Positions 32,755 to 43,500 of a stretch of 64,000 nucleotides of DNA are shown one piece after another. The stretch covers positions 7,797,501 to 7,861,500 of the forward strand of contig OX438754.1 of the NCBI GenBank assembly GCA_949316235.1, written 5' to 3'. Source of the stretch: Oegoconia quadripuncta. Lineage: Eukaryota > Arthropoda > Insecta > Lepidoptera > Autostichidae. The position numbers and the translations under genes are program-made. Under the pieces are notes generated by a model. That model saw only the letters and a list, made by a program, of their open reading frames with translations. It did not search any database and was not told where the DNA came from. Within the stretch, counting starts at the first letter, position 1. Every line of letters begins with the position of its first letter.

Positions 32755-32852
32755 ATGAAACCAAAACAATATTGCATCGTATTCGGCTGCTTAAATACTA
32801 TTAGTGTGAATTAGAATCTCACGTTTTTCTCACTTCCAAAGGACATTGAAAG
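32755..32852 (+). pseudogene. THAP-domain first exon remnant
   Basis: ATG opens a frame KPKQYCIVFGC followed, after an in-frame TAG, by TFFSLPKDIER and a donor GTAAAG. The C-x4-C spacing and the LPKD ending fit the first half of a THAP zinc finger, and the exon ends in the same phase as the THAP exon of the P-like elements at 50.8 and 51.7 kb. It sits just after a GC-rich stretch (32590-32715). The stop makes it a likely pseudogene; no second exon was found. Confidence 0.4.
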
Positions 32853-33949
32853 GTAAAGAAAATACACTACTTAAGTAATAGACACCTAGTTAGTAATTTC
32901 ATTTCATTTTATTTATTCAGTCTATAGTAACTTCAAACTTCAAGCATTTATTTCAACGTAAGATACATGATACCATTTGTTGAATGTAAATTTAAATCTA
33001 TTGGAAATAAAAATAGGGCTAAGCATTTTTCGGTCAGTCAGTATGTCCAAGCTACCATCGCTTCGGAAAGGAAAATCATCTGTGGGAAAAGGAGCGGCGC
33101 ATTTTCTTTTCTTTACAGGATCATTTTCTTTTCTTTTCTCTTTTTTTTTATATATATAAAAGTATACAACTAATACAATTTTATAATTTTTGGGAGCTGG
33201 GCGAAGTATACCAAGCGTTTTTGTCATTTAGGTAGTCACTAATCTGTAATAACCTTTTTTTGTTAATGTTGTTTTGACATGGCTTTTAAATTGTTTTTCA
33301 TTTAGATTAATGATATTCTCAGGTTTATGGTTATAAAAGCGTATACAGTGTCCCATAAATGATGTATTAACTTTGCTCAGTCTGAACATAGGGGTGGCAA
33401 ATTTGTCCTTATGTCTCAAATTTAAGTTAAGCTTATCACTATTTTTTGGGAATGCAGAAATATTTTTTCGTACGTACATAATATTCTCGTAAATAAATTG
33501 TGAAGGAACAGTTAAAATATTAATTTCCTTGAACCTGTCCCGAAGAGAGTCATATCGAGGCAGATTATATTATATATATTAATATTATATATTGCGCGGA
33601 CTGCCCCTTTTGCAAAATAAAAATATTTTCAGTATCAGCTGCTCGTCCCCAAAGCAAAATACCATATGACATGATACTGTGGAAGTAACTAAAGTATACT
33701 AATCTTGATTAGACTAACTAAGATAAACTAAAATTAGACAGTTAACAGATGTGGCTACAATATCTATTAACTGTCTAATCTTCCATACGGCATATGCTGC
33801 AGAACTCAATCTACGCGCTAAAGATTCTAAATGTGGTCCCTACTGAAGCTTGGAGTCAAGCGTAATTCCTAAAAAGACTGTTGCATCTACAAATTCCACT
33901 TTATTGATCAATTACAATATTACTATCAATTTTTCTTACATTTGGAAGG
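32853..33949 (-). pseudogene. LINE (jockey-like) reverse-transcriptase C-terminal remnant
   Basis: Minus-strand frames include FVDATVFLGITLDSKLQ, a stop, GPHLESLARRLSSAAYAVWK, then MSYGILLWGRAADTENIF, and HCIRFYNHKPENIINL (33479-33228). Together they form the part of a jockey-like LINE after the catalytic core. A TATATTATATA tract near 33570 replaces several codons. Several stops and frameshifts are present. The right boundary abuts the unidentified TIR element at 33953. The part below about 33227 has no recognised coding content. Confidence 0.6.
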
Positions 33950-35139
33950 CGGAAAGGACTTGTCCCAGATTGGGCCTTTAATATTTATTAATTCCGACAG
34001 GGTTAAGTTATATATATCTGGATAGGTATTTGAATATCCAGCTGTTATGTACAAATTGTAGAATTTTAGAAACCTCCGTTTTCGAGAAAATGTATTTTCT
34101 AGTTTCATAACAATTTACTTTAAAACGAACACTCCTGCCTATAGAAAGAATGAAGCCTCTTGCAACTCATTCCTTGAAACGAACATTCCGTCGTTAATTA
34201 AAACAATATCCACCCACTGTCAAACAAATGTCATTGTCAAACTTGTAACTTCGGTCAATGTTGGTGTACAAATCTTTCTTAGAATTTGATGGAATTTAAG
34301 TTCTTGGAGTATTTTTCTGTGTATTCTACCGAAGCTCATCTAATGATGATGATGCTTCCGACCGATTTCGGCCCTGGCGAACACTTCAACTCCTAATCGG
34401 TTTGGCGCTGGATATAAAGCTTTTATTTATAATTCTGGTCACAGTATAGCCTTTCTATTGCTTTCTGTACATACATTTTAAAAATATGTCGTGATACCGC
34501 GGCAATAAATATAACTATGTATGGTATGACATCTCGATTGAAGTCATTTATTTTTAACATGTAGTAGCATTTTCTGTCTACGTTTTAAAAATACAAGAAA
34601 TGGTTCTCTCGACATATTTTACGTGTGAGATACATCCGAAAAGCGCCCCACTGATGGTTGTTGATTGTGACGCATTGATGAGGAGTAGATAGATGTGATC
34701 ACTAAGCCCTATAGTATATAAGTATAGGTATAGCTAACAATATAATCACTTCGTATGTGTGAAGGATTACACAGTTTAGTAAGGGTATATGTAAACTCCT
34801 CCTTTTTTCGAAGTTGGTTAAAAAGTGCGCCCTGAACGATATATCCAATTATTAACCTCGGTGGTGTTACATACATTTGTAATCTTACTTTTCTCCTCCC
34901 AAACTGACAAACAGATACTAGAGACAGAGTGAATGAATGTTCAGTCTGCTAGAGACTCAAACAATAAGTGCAAGACTACTAAACCTACAAACATCCACTT
35001 TATTGGATCTAGTACATTTTTACTAAATTCGCAACAGCTCAACATCTTTATGAACTTACTGCTTCAAGAATGAAGAATTGAATTAGAGAAGTTATTGAGC
35101 TGGAATGTGCATAATTTAAATTGCATAAAATAATAATAA

Positions 35140-36060
35140 ATAAAGTAGTATAATAAATAAAACACATTTTTGCCTAAAATATATTATTAATTTTCCTCAT
35201 TTTCTATGTCTTCTCTTGCTAGTACATAGTCCAACTGAGTAGTCAATATCATTTCTGAGCCCATCCAAGGTACCAGGTAATTGTCATCACATGAGCACAG
35301 TTCCCTTGCCAATATACAACTACAATAATAGCCACAAATTCGGTGTTACCACAAGTTTACTTTTAACGAGATGTCCTTAACTGGAATAAATCTTGTTGCT
35401 TTTGTGACGCAACCTAATTCTTCCTCTAATTAAAGCTGTGTCTTGTGATGTGTTTAACCTGGTAAATGCCTTCTTCTTCAATGTAAGAGCTATGCTCTTG
35501 TCGGTGGAGTGACATAAACTGAACAACTATTCTTTTTTATTCTTGTTTTGTTTCTATTGTTGTTTTCTTGATTTTGTATGTCAGAACTGGAAACAGTACG
35601 TTCGGCTACGGAGGTAGAGCCACTTGCTAAGGATTGGTCTTGGATTGCGACATCTTCATAAGGTAAAGCACGAGATTGTCTGCCTGTCCTACTAGACATT
35701 GACAAGCCACAACAGACACAAACTCATTGATGACCCAGTTGCTGTTCACCTGTTGTGCCCTCAGTCCTATTATTTATTTCTCTTAATAAAAGATTGAAGC
35801 ATTCCCGGCAAACATGGTCTTCGTTTTTCACCTAAAAGCAAAAGATTTTTTAAATACCAACAAAAAGTCACATAATAAATATAGTTTCACCATATTGGCA
35901 CTGTGGACAATGATTGAGGCTTGGTTACATGGAGCATGTGCAGAGTCCAACACTGATTCTCCAGGCTGTCAGATTTTATTTATAGGTTTAGGGAAATCCA
36001 CATACAGCGCAATTCCACAAACATACAATTTATTATTACAGATGTTATAATCCCAGAAAA
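35140..36060 (-). pseudogene. Coding-like remnant with Cys pairs, unknown protein
   Basis: Minus-strand segments look coding but are broken. The segment near 35830 reads KNEDHVCRECFNLLLREINN after a splice-like CTTTTAG. An in-frame stop follows, then VCVCCGLSMSSRTGRQSR and a Ser/Asn-rich stretch to 35490. In another frame, RICGYYCSCILARELCSC ends ILTTQLDYVLAREDIENEEN with a stop near 35190. The CxxC pairs suggest a zinc-binding protein, possibly ZAD-like. I do not recognise the family. Confidence 0.35.
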
Positions 36061-36237
36061 AATTGATACCGAGTCCATACCTCGGCTAAGCCTAAACAGA
36101 AAAGATGATATAATAAACGGATTGGCCCACTTTGTAAGGCTGCCACTACAATATATATTATACCTGCATATCTTTTACTTACAATGTTGTACAAACCTTT
36201 ACTTGTACATCATACATATATTCACGACCTTGGTTGG

Positions 36238-36303
36238 ACCTCATCTTCACTTAACATCAGGTGTGATTGAGGTCAAGTACCAACCCGTTATGCATAAAAA
36301 AAG
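36238..36303 (+). mobile_element. SINE (type A) 3' tail fragment
   Basis: GACCTCATCTTCACTTAACA through a poly-A run, as in the tail of the 14537-14861 SINE. Confidence 0.6.
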
Positions 36304-36330
36304 GTAGCTCTTTGCAAATCTAATCTTCGA

Positions 36331-36401
36331 CCTCATCTTCACTTAACATCAGGTGTGATTGAGGTCAAGTAACAACCCGTCGTGCATAACAAAAAAAAAT
36401 T
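36331..36401 (+). mobile_element. SINE (type A) 3' tail fragment, second
   Basis: Second tail copy 93 bp after the first, same orientation, also ending in a run of A. Confidence 0.6.
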
Positions 36402-37897
36402 ATACTAACCTTCTTTGTTTAGTGTTTGATTACTTATGAGGCAAATGTACTTATATATAAATATATTAATACTTACATTCAAGAGTGGGTATAGATCCAG
36501 CCGCCGATGTCCAAATCCCGTGCAACATGAAATAACCGTTGTAGAAATTCAGAAATCCGTATATCACCGGTCCAAATCAAGTGCAATCAAAAAATTCTTG
36601 TAATAAAGTCAAGTCATCAGTTGTTATAAAGGCAATTCAATTCTTTAGTTTTTGGCAAACAAATTATAAAACCAAAAGAATCCGAGAAAGTACAAATTGA
36701 ACACCATACAACACGGACGCTTAAAAAAACCAATAACCAACAAGAAGAGCAATAGGGTTGTTCGATCTGAGATTGGCTAATCGATCGAGTATCGATTTCT
36801 GACTGATCGGTACTCGATCCTGTCACTCAATCCCAAAATACCTATAACCAAATCGCATTAACAGGCTGGTCACTCAACAACAGACTTTACGGTGTATAAC
36901 AGCAAACAATGCTGGTTCTTGTTTGTGCATTATAATATAATTATGCATATTTGTGATTTTTTATCATATTTATGGATTTTTGTGCCAATCATAGTACCTA
37001 ATTGTAATTTCAAGTAATTTTTGTTTCCTTGTTTTTTACTGTATTTTCTTTTACGCCAAAATGATCTCAAATCTTTCAAAAATATTTCAAAATTTTGTTC
37101 ACTGTGTTTGGGATATTTCTGACCAACCCATTTGGGATAAAGATCGTGACTTTATCAAACACATAAAATACAAAAATAAATAACTTAATGTCTTTTATAT
37201 CACTATAATTGGTGTGATCATAATCTATTTACGTATATATCCTTGTGTATGATTTCATACAAATCTATCAAATGTAATTATAAAGATATAGACAAAAATT
37301 ATTTTATATATAAGTGTTAAGACGTTTAAAACAATTTTTGCTAGAAACCCAGGTCATAATAAAAAAAAAATATTTCGGTAACTTATAATTCGATCCTTCA
37401 GTGCTCGATTTGATGTAGAATTTATACTTCAGTCCTACATTAAAATGCGTTATAATATTTTCCTTAATAATCGTTTTAATTTCTTTTGTTTTAATAATCG
37501 ATTTGCTTTATTGATCGTCGTGATCGATTTTTTGTGGAGTAAATAATCGCCAGTGTTGCCAATGGCATCGCAAAATAATTTCACCATAGTTATTTCATTA
37601 ATTTATTTTATAAAAACGGAGGTGTGCAAAATTCATATTAAAGCGGTTTTACGATCTACATTTATGTACCTTTAATATCAGTGTAGTACCAACCCGGTCG
37701 GAATTTACTCGGAATAAAAAACCACCCTCCATATAAAACGCGGACATGTCCTTTATGCATTTTGTTTTCTTAACATTCAGTTTTAGTGGTTTAGTTCAGT
37801 TAGCGGAAAAGTAAAAGACCACTACAAAATAGGAACGAATAATTTAATTATTCTCCCCTAAAATTATAGATGAAAAGTATTAATTGTTTTTTTTTTC

Positions 37898-39645
37898 TTA
37901 TTTATTTATTTAACACTTTATTGCATATATAAGTATACAAACATACATTGAACAAACATAGGACAGAAATAACAATACACAAAAGGCGAGCTTATCTCTG
38001 TAAGAGATTTCTTCCAGCAAACCCTCGGAAGGAAAAATGAAATTAAAGTATTTTATTGCAGACAAAGAGCGATACTTACAAATATAGAACAATACATTAA
38101 CAAAACATCACTGTTATAGGAACACAATTGACAAAAGATAAAACATTGAGATTTATAGCAATAATGGTTTGAATATAGGATTATTTTATAAGACAAAAAA
38201 TATATAGATATTAAACACAATAAATACATAATATAAAGGCCTATATACTAAAATACATATTAATAAATACTTATATAGATATCTATAAATAGGCTGACTG
38301 AGTTACTGAGACAACTTGAGATAGTGTTCCTTTAGTCGAGTTTTAAAAATGGGTAGGGATTGGCTATCACGTATATCAGTGCATGCATGGAGAAGGAGTA
38401 ATTGTAATATTCCGTAGTCGGAGTAGTACGAAAGCGTAGGAGGGAAGCCATGTAAGAACGAGAAAGTTTGGAAGGAGAACGCATGAAATGGAATCGCTCA
38501 CTTAAATATCTTGGCGAAGATGGATTGAAAAGAACTTTGAAAAGAAGACACAGAATATGACTCTCTCTACGGAGTCGAATAGGTAACCACTTGAGTTGAG
38601 ATCGGTACTGGGAGACATGGTCAAATTTACGCAAGCCGAAAATAAAGCGTATGCAGAGATTTTGGAGTCTTTCTAACTTGTCTAACAGTTCTTCAGTTAC
38701 ATCCAGCATGCAAACATCGGCATAGTCAATAATAGGCAGCAGTAAAGACTGAGCCAAAACTATTTTGGTATTTAGAGGTAAGAAATTTTGAAGCCGTTTG
38801 AGGCTGTGAAAAGAGAAATGGACCTTTTTAATTAACATATCACAATGGGCCCTCCATGACAGATTGTTGTTACACATCACACCGAGGTTCTTAGCAGTGT
38901 TGGTTAATTCTATAGCAACGCCATCAAGCATGATGGGGGGTATTATGGACTGTTGAACTAAATTGTGCATGTATCTACTGCCAATAATCATAGCTTGAGA
39001 CTTACGGGGATTCACTAGCAAATTAATTCGTGTTAGATCCTCGTTAATCGCAGCCACAGCGTCATCGACAGTAGCAACATTGAGCTGGCGATATATCTGC
39101 ACATCGTCTGCGTAGAAATGAAAATTTGCGGAGATAATATTGGAAAGAGTGTTGATGAATAGAAAGAAAAGTAACGGAGATAGGACGCCACCCTGAGGAA
39201 CGCCCGCAACAAGGTCGCACCAGTTGGAGGAGACATCCTCCGAGCGGACGCATTGCGAGCGACCCCGAAGATAAGAGTTGAACCAAGCAATAGATGACTC
39301 TGAAATATTGATAGACCGAAGGATACCCAGCATTATGTCGAAATCCACAGAGTTAAATGCACTGCCGAAATCGAGAAGAATTAGGATGGTAAGTAATTTA
39401 TTATCCATTCCATACCGAATATCATCTGTCACCTTCAGTAAAGCAGTAGCAGTGCTATGGCCGGGGCGGAAACCAGATTGAAATGGATTTAGTAAGTTAT
39501 TAGAGACCAAAAAATCAGCCAGTTGCTTGTGCACCATCTGCTCCAAAGCTTTGGAAAGAAAGGGTAAAATGGAAATGGGACGAAAGTCTGAGAAGGATCT
39601 AGCTTCAGGTTTCTTTCTGTTTTTATCAGCATGGATTGTTTATTA
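37898..39645 (-). mobile_element. 5'-truncated LINE with long reverse-transcriptase frame
   Basis: The coding part runs from about 39640 to 38332 without a stop. The apparent start at 39546 is a TTG inside the frame, which continues upstream as RSFSDFRPISILP. Motifs: FRPGHSTATALL, LLDFGSAFNSVD, GVPQGGVLSPLLF and FYADDVQIY (the catalytic YADD type), then the C-terminal domain to FLKLD. The endonuclease and ORF1 are missing. The 3' end has ATCTCTTACAGAGATAAG and a TAAATAAATAAATAAG tail (37899-37925), a microsatellite-like tail of the jockey/CR1 kind. Exact clade not determined. Confidence 0.8.
38332..39640 (-). pseudogene. LINE reverse transcriptase, truncated
   Basis: About 435 codons of the reverse-transcriptase and C-terminal domains of the LINE above. 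The frame is open to its stop at 38332, but without an N terminus it is unlikely to be made. One catalytic-core feature is odd: LLDFGSAF in place of the usual LLDFSKAF. Confidence 0.7.
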
Positions 39646-40427
39646 AGTAAATAAAGTGGTTAAACGTTCTCCTAATCTTTTTTGAAATAGCCGTCCAAAA
39701 ATAGAAAGTTATGGTTTCTGGAACATTAAAACAAATCAATTTGTTTTTTGGATGGTTTTTTGGATTCGATCAAATATTTTCTATTTTGTTCTACCTCCAT
39801 CTCTTCCGATGGCGTGAAAGGCGATTAAGGTGAGGAACAAAAAAAAATTGAATCGATAAACTACATGTTTCAACAACTTAACGGCGGCGGGCGCCTGTAT
39901 ATTTCAAAAAGTAGATGGTGGCTATGGCATTTTTTAAATTCTGGAATACTGAAATTCATGTTTGGGATTGTAAATAAATAATATGTAAGTATGTATGTAT
40001 GTCTTCCTTCTTAGTGGATTTCAGTACTAGTAGCATGAATTGTTTACGTCCATGTACAACTATCTGACTCTCACACCTACATCGCGCGCTACAAACGATG
40101 TCATACTGGAGGTTAGTAGGACCGTTGCTCTACTAGAGGGTTCTGGAAATAAAAGTTGGCAACACTGTTCATTTCCTTCGTGAAGTACATTACCTACATT
40201 ACTACTACACTCTTTATATTTATTTTATTCTTTCTTCTGTCTACGTTTCTCCGTGAAGTGTATTTAATTAGTGTTAGTCGAATCATTTTTGTATACGTAG
40301 ATACAAGAAGAGACAAAATACCAAACGGTAATAGAATAATTTGTTTGTTTTTGCTACAGATTTTGATGGTATATAGAATGACTCATACGTTTGCCTTCCC
40401 AAGTCTAAAATTTATTTTCTATCATAG
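39646..40427. other. Upstream flank and 5' UTR of Mtl
   Basis: TTTATTTTCTATCATAG ends exactly at the Mtl start codon and looks like a splice acceptor, so a non-coding first exon probably lies upstream in this stretch or before it. No TATA box was assigned. Confidence 0.4.
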
Positions 40428-40543
40428 ATGTCTTCTGGGAGGCCAATTAAATGTGTCGTGGTTGGTGATGGTACCGTCGGGAAAACCTGTATGTTAATTT
40501 CCTACACGACAGACAGTTTCCCCGGTGAATATGTGCCTACAGT
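40428..40543 (+). CDS. Mtl: Mtl exon 1
   Basis: ATG at 40428 through the P-loop and switch I. The donor is GTAAGT. It contributes 38 codons plus two bases. Confidence 0.92.
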
Positions 40544-43500
40544 GTAAGTTGTAGTCCTATTTATACATCGGTAGACCACAGCTGTCTCTTATAATGAGCT
40601 GCCTACTCTGCTATTAAATCGTGGCGTGATCTCATTTACTCTACTCTTTTTTTTTACAGTTTTGACAATTATTCTGCTCCTATGGTGGTTGATGGAGTAG
40701 CAGTATCTTTAGGACTTTGGGATACTGCAGGGCAAGAAGATTATGACAGACTTAGACCATTAAGTTACCCACAAACAGATGTCTTCCTTATATGTTTCAG
40801 TGTAACAAGGTAAATAAAATGAGTTTACCTAAGTGTTCAAACCACAAATTCCTGTTCAACAACTGATATTATTTTATTATTGAAAATGCCCTTATTTTCA
40901 GCCCTTCATCATATGAAAATGTTACTTCCAAATGGTACCCTGAAATAAAACATCACTGTCCTGATGCACCTATTATATTGGTTGGTGAGTATAAAGCTGA
41001 TAGAATAATTATTTTGTGAAGGTTTTACAAGCATTTTATAAGCTGTGTCAACTGTTCCTTCATTTTATTTTTAAGAATATTATGTAGATTTTTATAAATT
41101 TTATAATGAAAATATAGATCGAGCATTCTGTGGGATTCCTGGGCCACTTCATTTCACCTAGGTGGTTTCAATTTAACTTACTAATTTATTGAAGGAGTAG
41201 TACATGAGTTCTAATATTTTTTTTTTATTCAAATGTTAAGGGATACTACTTAATAGTGAGTTTTAAGAAATAATAAAACTTACCTATTATTTTTCCTAAG
41301 ATATCCGGAATCCATAATGAGTCAAGCAACTATCATTTGACGTTCCATCATACGTACTTCCTCCCTCATGCCTAATTCCCACCATGTGCTTCCGGTTTGG
41401 TATGAGTGGGGAGAGGGCCTGTGTGTGCTGCTTTTGCCTTTTTATTTCATTATAGAGCTCATGATGGTTTACCAGGTAAGGATTACCTGGATTCCGGATA
41501 TCTTAGGAAAAATAATAGGTAAGTTTTATTGTTTCTTAAAACTCTCTATTATTTGTTCCGTATCAATATCCGGAATCCATAATGAGTGAAATGTTTGTTT
41601 TCTCCTTAGACAATAGACAAAATAATGTAACATGCAAGAATTAAAATAACAAATCATTGTACAGCTTCAAAGAAATTTGATATGATGCAGACGTATCTGA
41701 AACACCCTGAGAAATAATTGGTTTTTGGTAATATTTTCGAAAAGTATGCTCTTGTCGCCAATTTCCAGTTGCTAGAATTGTGAAATTTTCTAACCAATTT
41801 AATGACGGAACAGCCGAGCATACTGAACGTGGCGGTGCTTCTATACCAGCTTCTCGTAAAATAGATTTAATCCAACCTCCGATATTAGTACTTGTAGCTG
41901 GTCTGGGATCACCTCTGGTGGTAACAAATAGTGCTGTGGAGTTGTTTTCCTCACGACGATCTCGGAACACTGAACAAGAAACGAGGAATCCAATAAACAT
42001 TTTTTTTTTTGATTTAAATTCTTGACTGGATTTTCTATTAACTTCCATCCAGATTGTATATAATTGATAGTGTCGGTTTTCGAACCAAATGATGGCCACA
42101 GAGTGATACAGTTAAATTCATCAATTAGATTTTCAGAACCAATTTGAAGCAAAGTAAAGTCATGTACTCTGCGCCCTGAAGAAAGTAATAGTAGCAAGGC
42201 TGTATGTCTAGAAATTTCGTAAAGACTATTCTCATTGGGCGTATGTGTAGTCAGATGCTGCAAGAGAATTTTAGGATTCCAAATGGGAGGCTTGGCTCTT
42301 TTCTCCTTTGCAACAGATATAGCTTTTAGAATATGTTTGATAAAAAAGTTGGAAGACAAATCAATATCTGAAGTAATACGTGTAAAGGTAGCAATAACAG
42401 GTTTATGTACTAAAATAGTCCGGTAGGCTAGACCGTCTATTTGATGTAGATGTGCTAGATAATGAGCAACTTGAGTCGGTGCAGGGCTTTTAAAATTAAT
42501 AGCATTAGTTGAGCACCTTACTTTCCACTTATTCCAGATAGGCTTATAAGTATTCATTGTAGATTTACGCCAACTCGACATCAATAATGTCATTTCCGGA
42601 TGTGACCAATCTTTAATCATCTCTGACCACCCAGTATCAACCAAGCTTCCAAGCGAATTTCGGTGGGTGCGTTTTCGTTCTGGTGTCGATAAGAACTTGT
42701 GGGAGATCTGGGATGCGGTATGGTCGGCGTATAGCTCGTTGTTCGAGACCTTCTTGCCAAATTACCTTGTTCCAATTCGGGACTATCAGTATGTATCGAC
42801 CTCGAGCTGTATTCAGGCGAGATAGGACCTGTGGGATCAGGTTCGGAGGCGAGAACATTCATGCAAGGTCGAAGTTCCACTGGCGACAGAAAGCGTTGTG
42901 AAATAGGGCTTTGTTGTCGTAACGAACTGCTGACACATGTCTGGGCACTACGTGAGCACTCGTCGATGCAAACAGGTCCACTGTCGGCGTTCCCCACATT
43001 TGAAATATAGTTTCAAGCGCTGACGCCATCAAAGGCCATTCGCGACAAGTTTTTCCAGCGATAAGGCGTTCGACGTTTAATTTGACCGGGAAGTACTGTG
43101 CGATCAAACAAATATTCAACTGATCTAACAGTGTCAGTAACTGTCGGGTTAAGTTCAAGAGCTTTTGGGACTCCTCCTTCCTTGTTGATATAGGCCACCA
43201 CTTTTCGATTGTCCGTTTGTAAAAGTATGTGACTGTTTTGTAAATGTGTTTGCTCTTGTGTAATTGCCGCGTGCACGGCATAGAGCTCCTTGACATTTAC
43301 ATGCCATGATTGTGGGACTTTCATCCATTGACCTTGCATTTTGAATTCTCCTAGCTGAGGTCCCCAGCCAATGTCCGACGCGTATGTCGTTAATAGAATT
43401 GAGATCTGGTCAGTATGTATTGGAGTCGATCCCGAGGCGGCAGTCAACCACCATTTCATCTCCTCAAGCACTGGGCCGGGGTTTTGAAAAGCTTGTGAGG

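Larger units (their letters stand above)
33953..37754 (-). mobile_element. Unidentified TIR element, copy 2 (longer form)
   Basis: Inverted copy of 29176-31474 with the same AAAGGACTTGTCC ends. It lacks the 991 bp Tc1/mariner insertion but has 2498 bp (34250-36747) not present in copy 1. The extra DNA holds minus-strand coding-like remnants and two SINE tails. It could be the longer ancestral interior, deleted in copy 1, or a later insertion; no target duplication flanks it. Confidence 0.65.
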
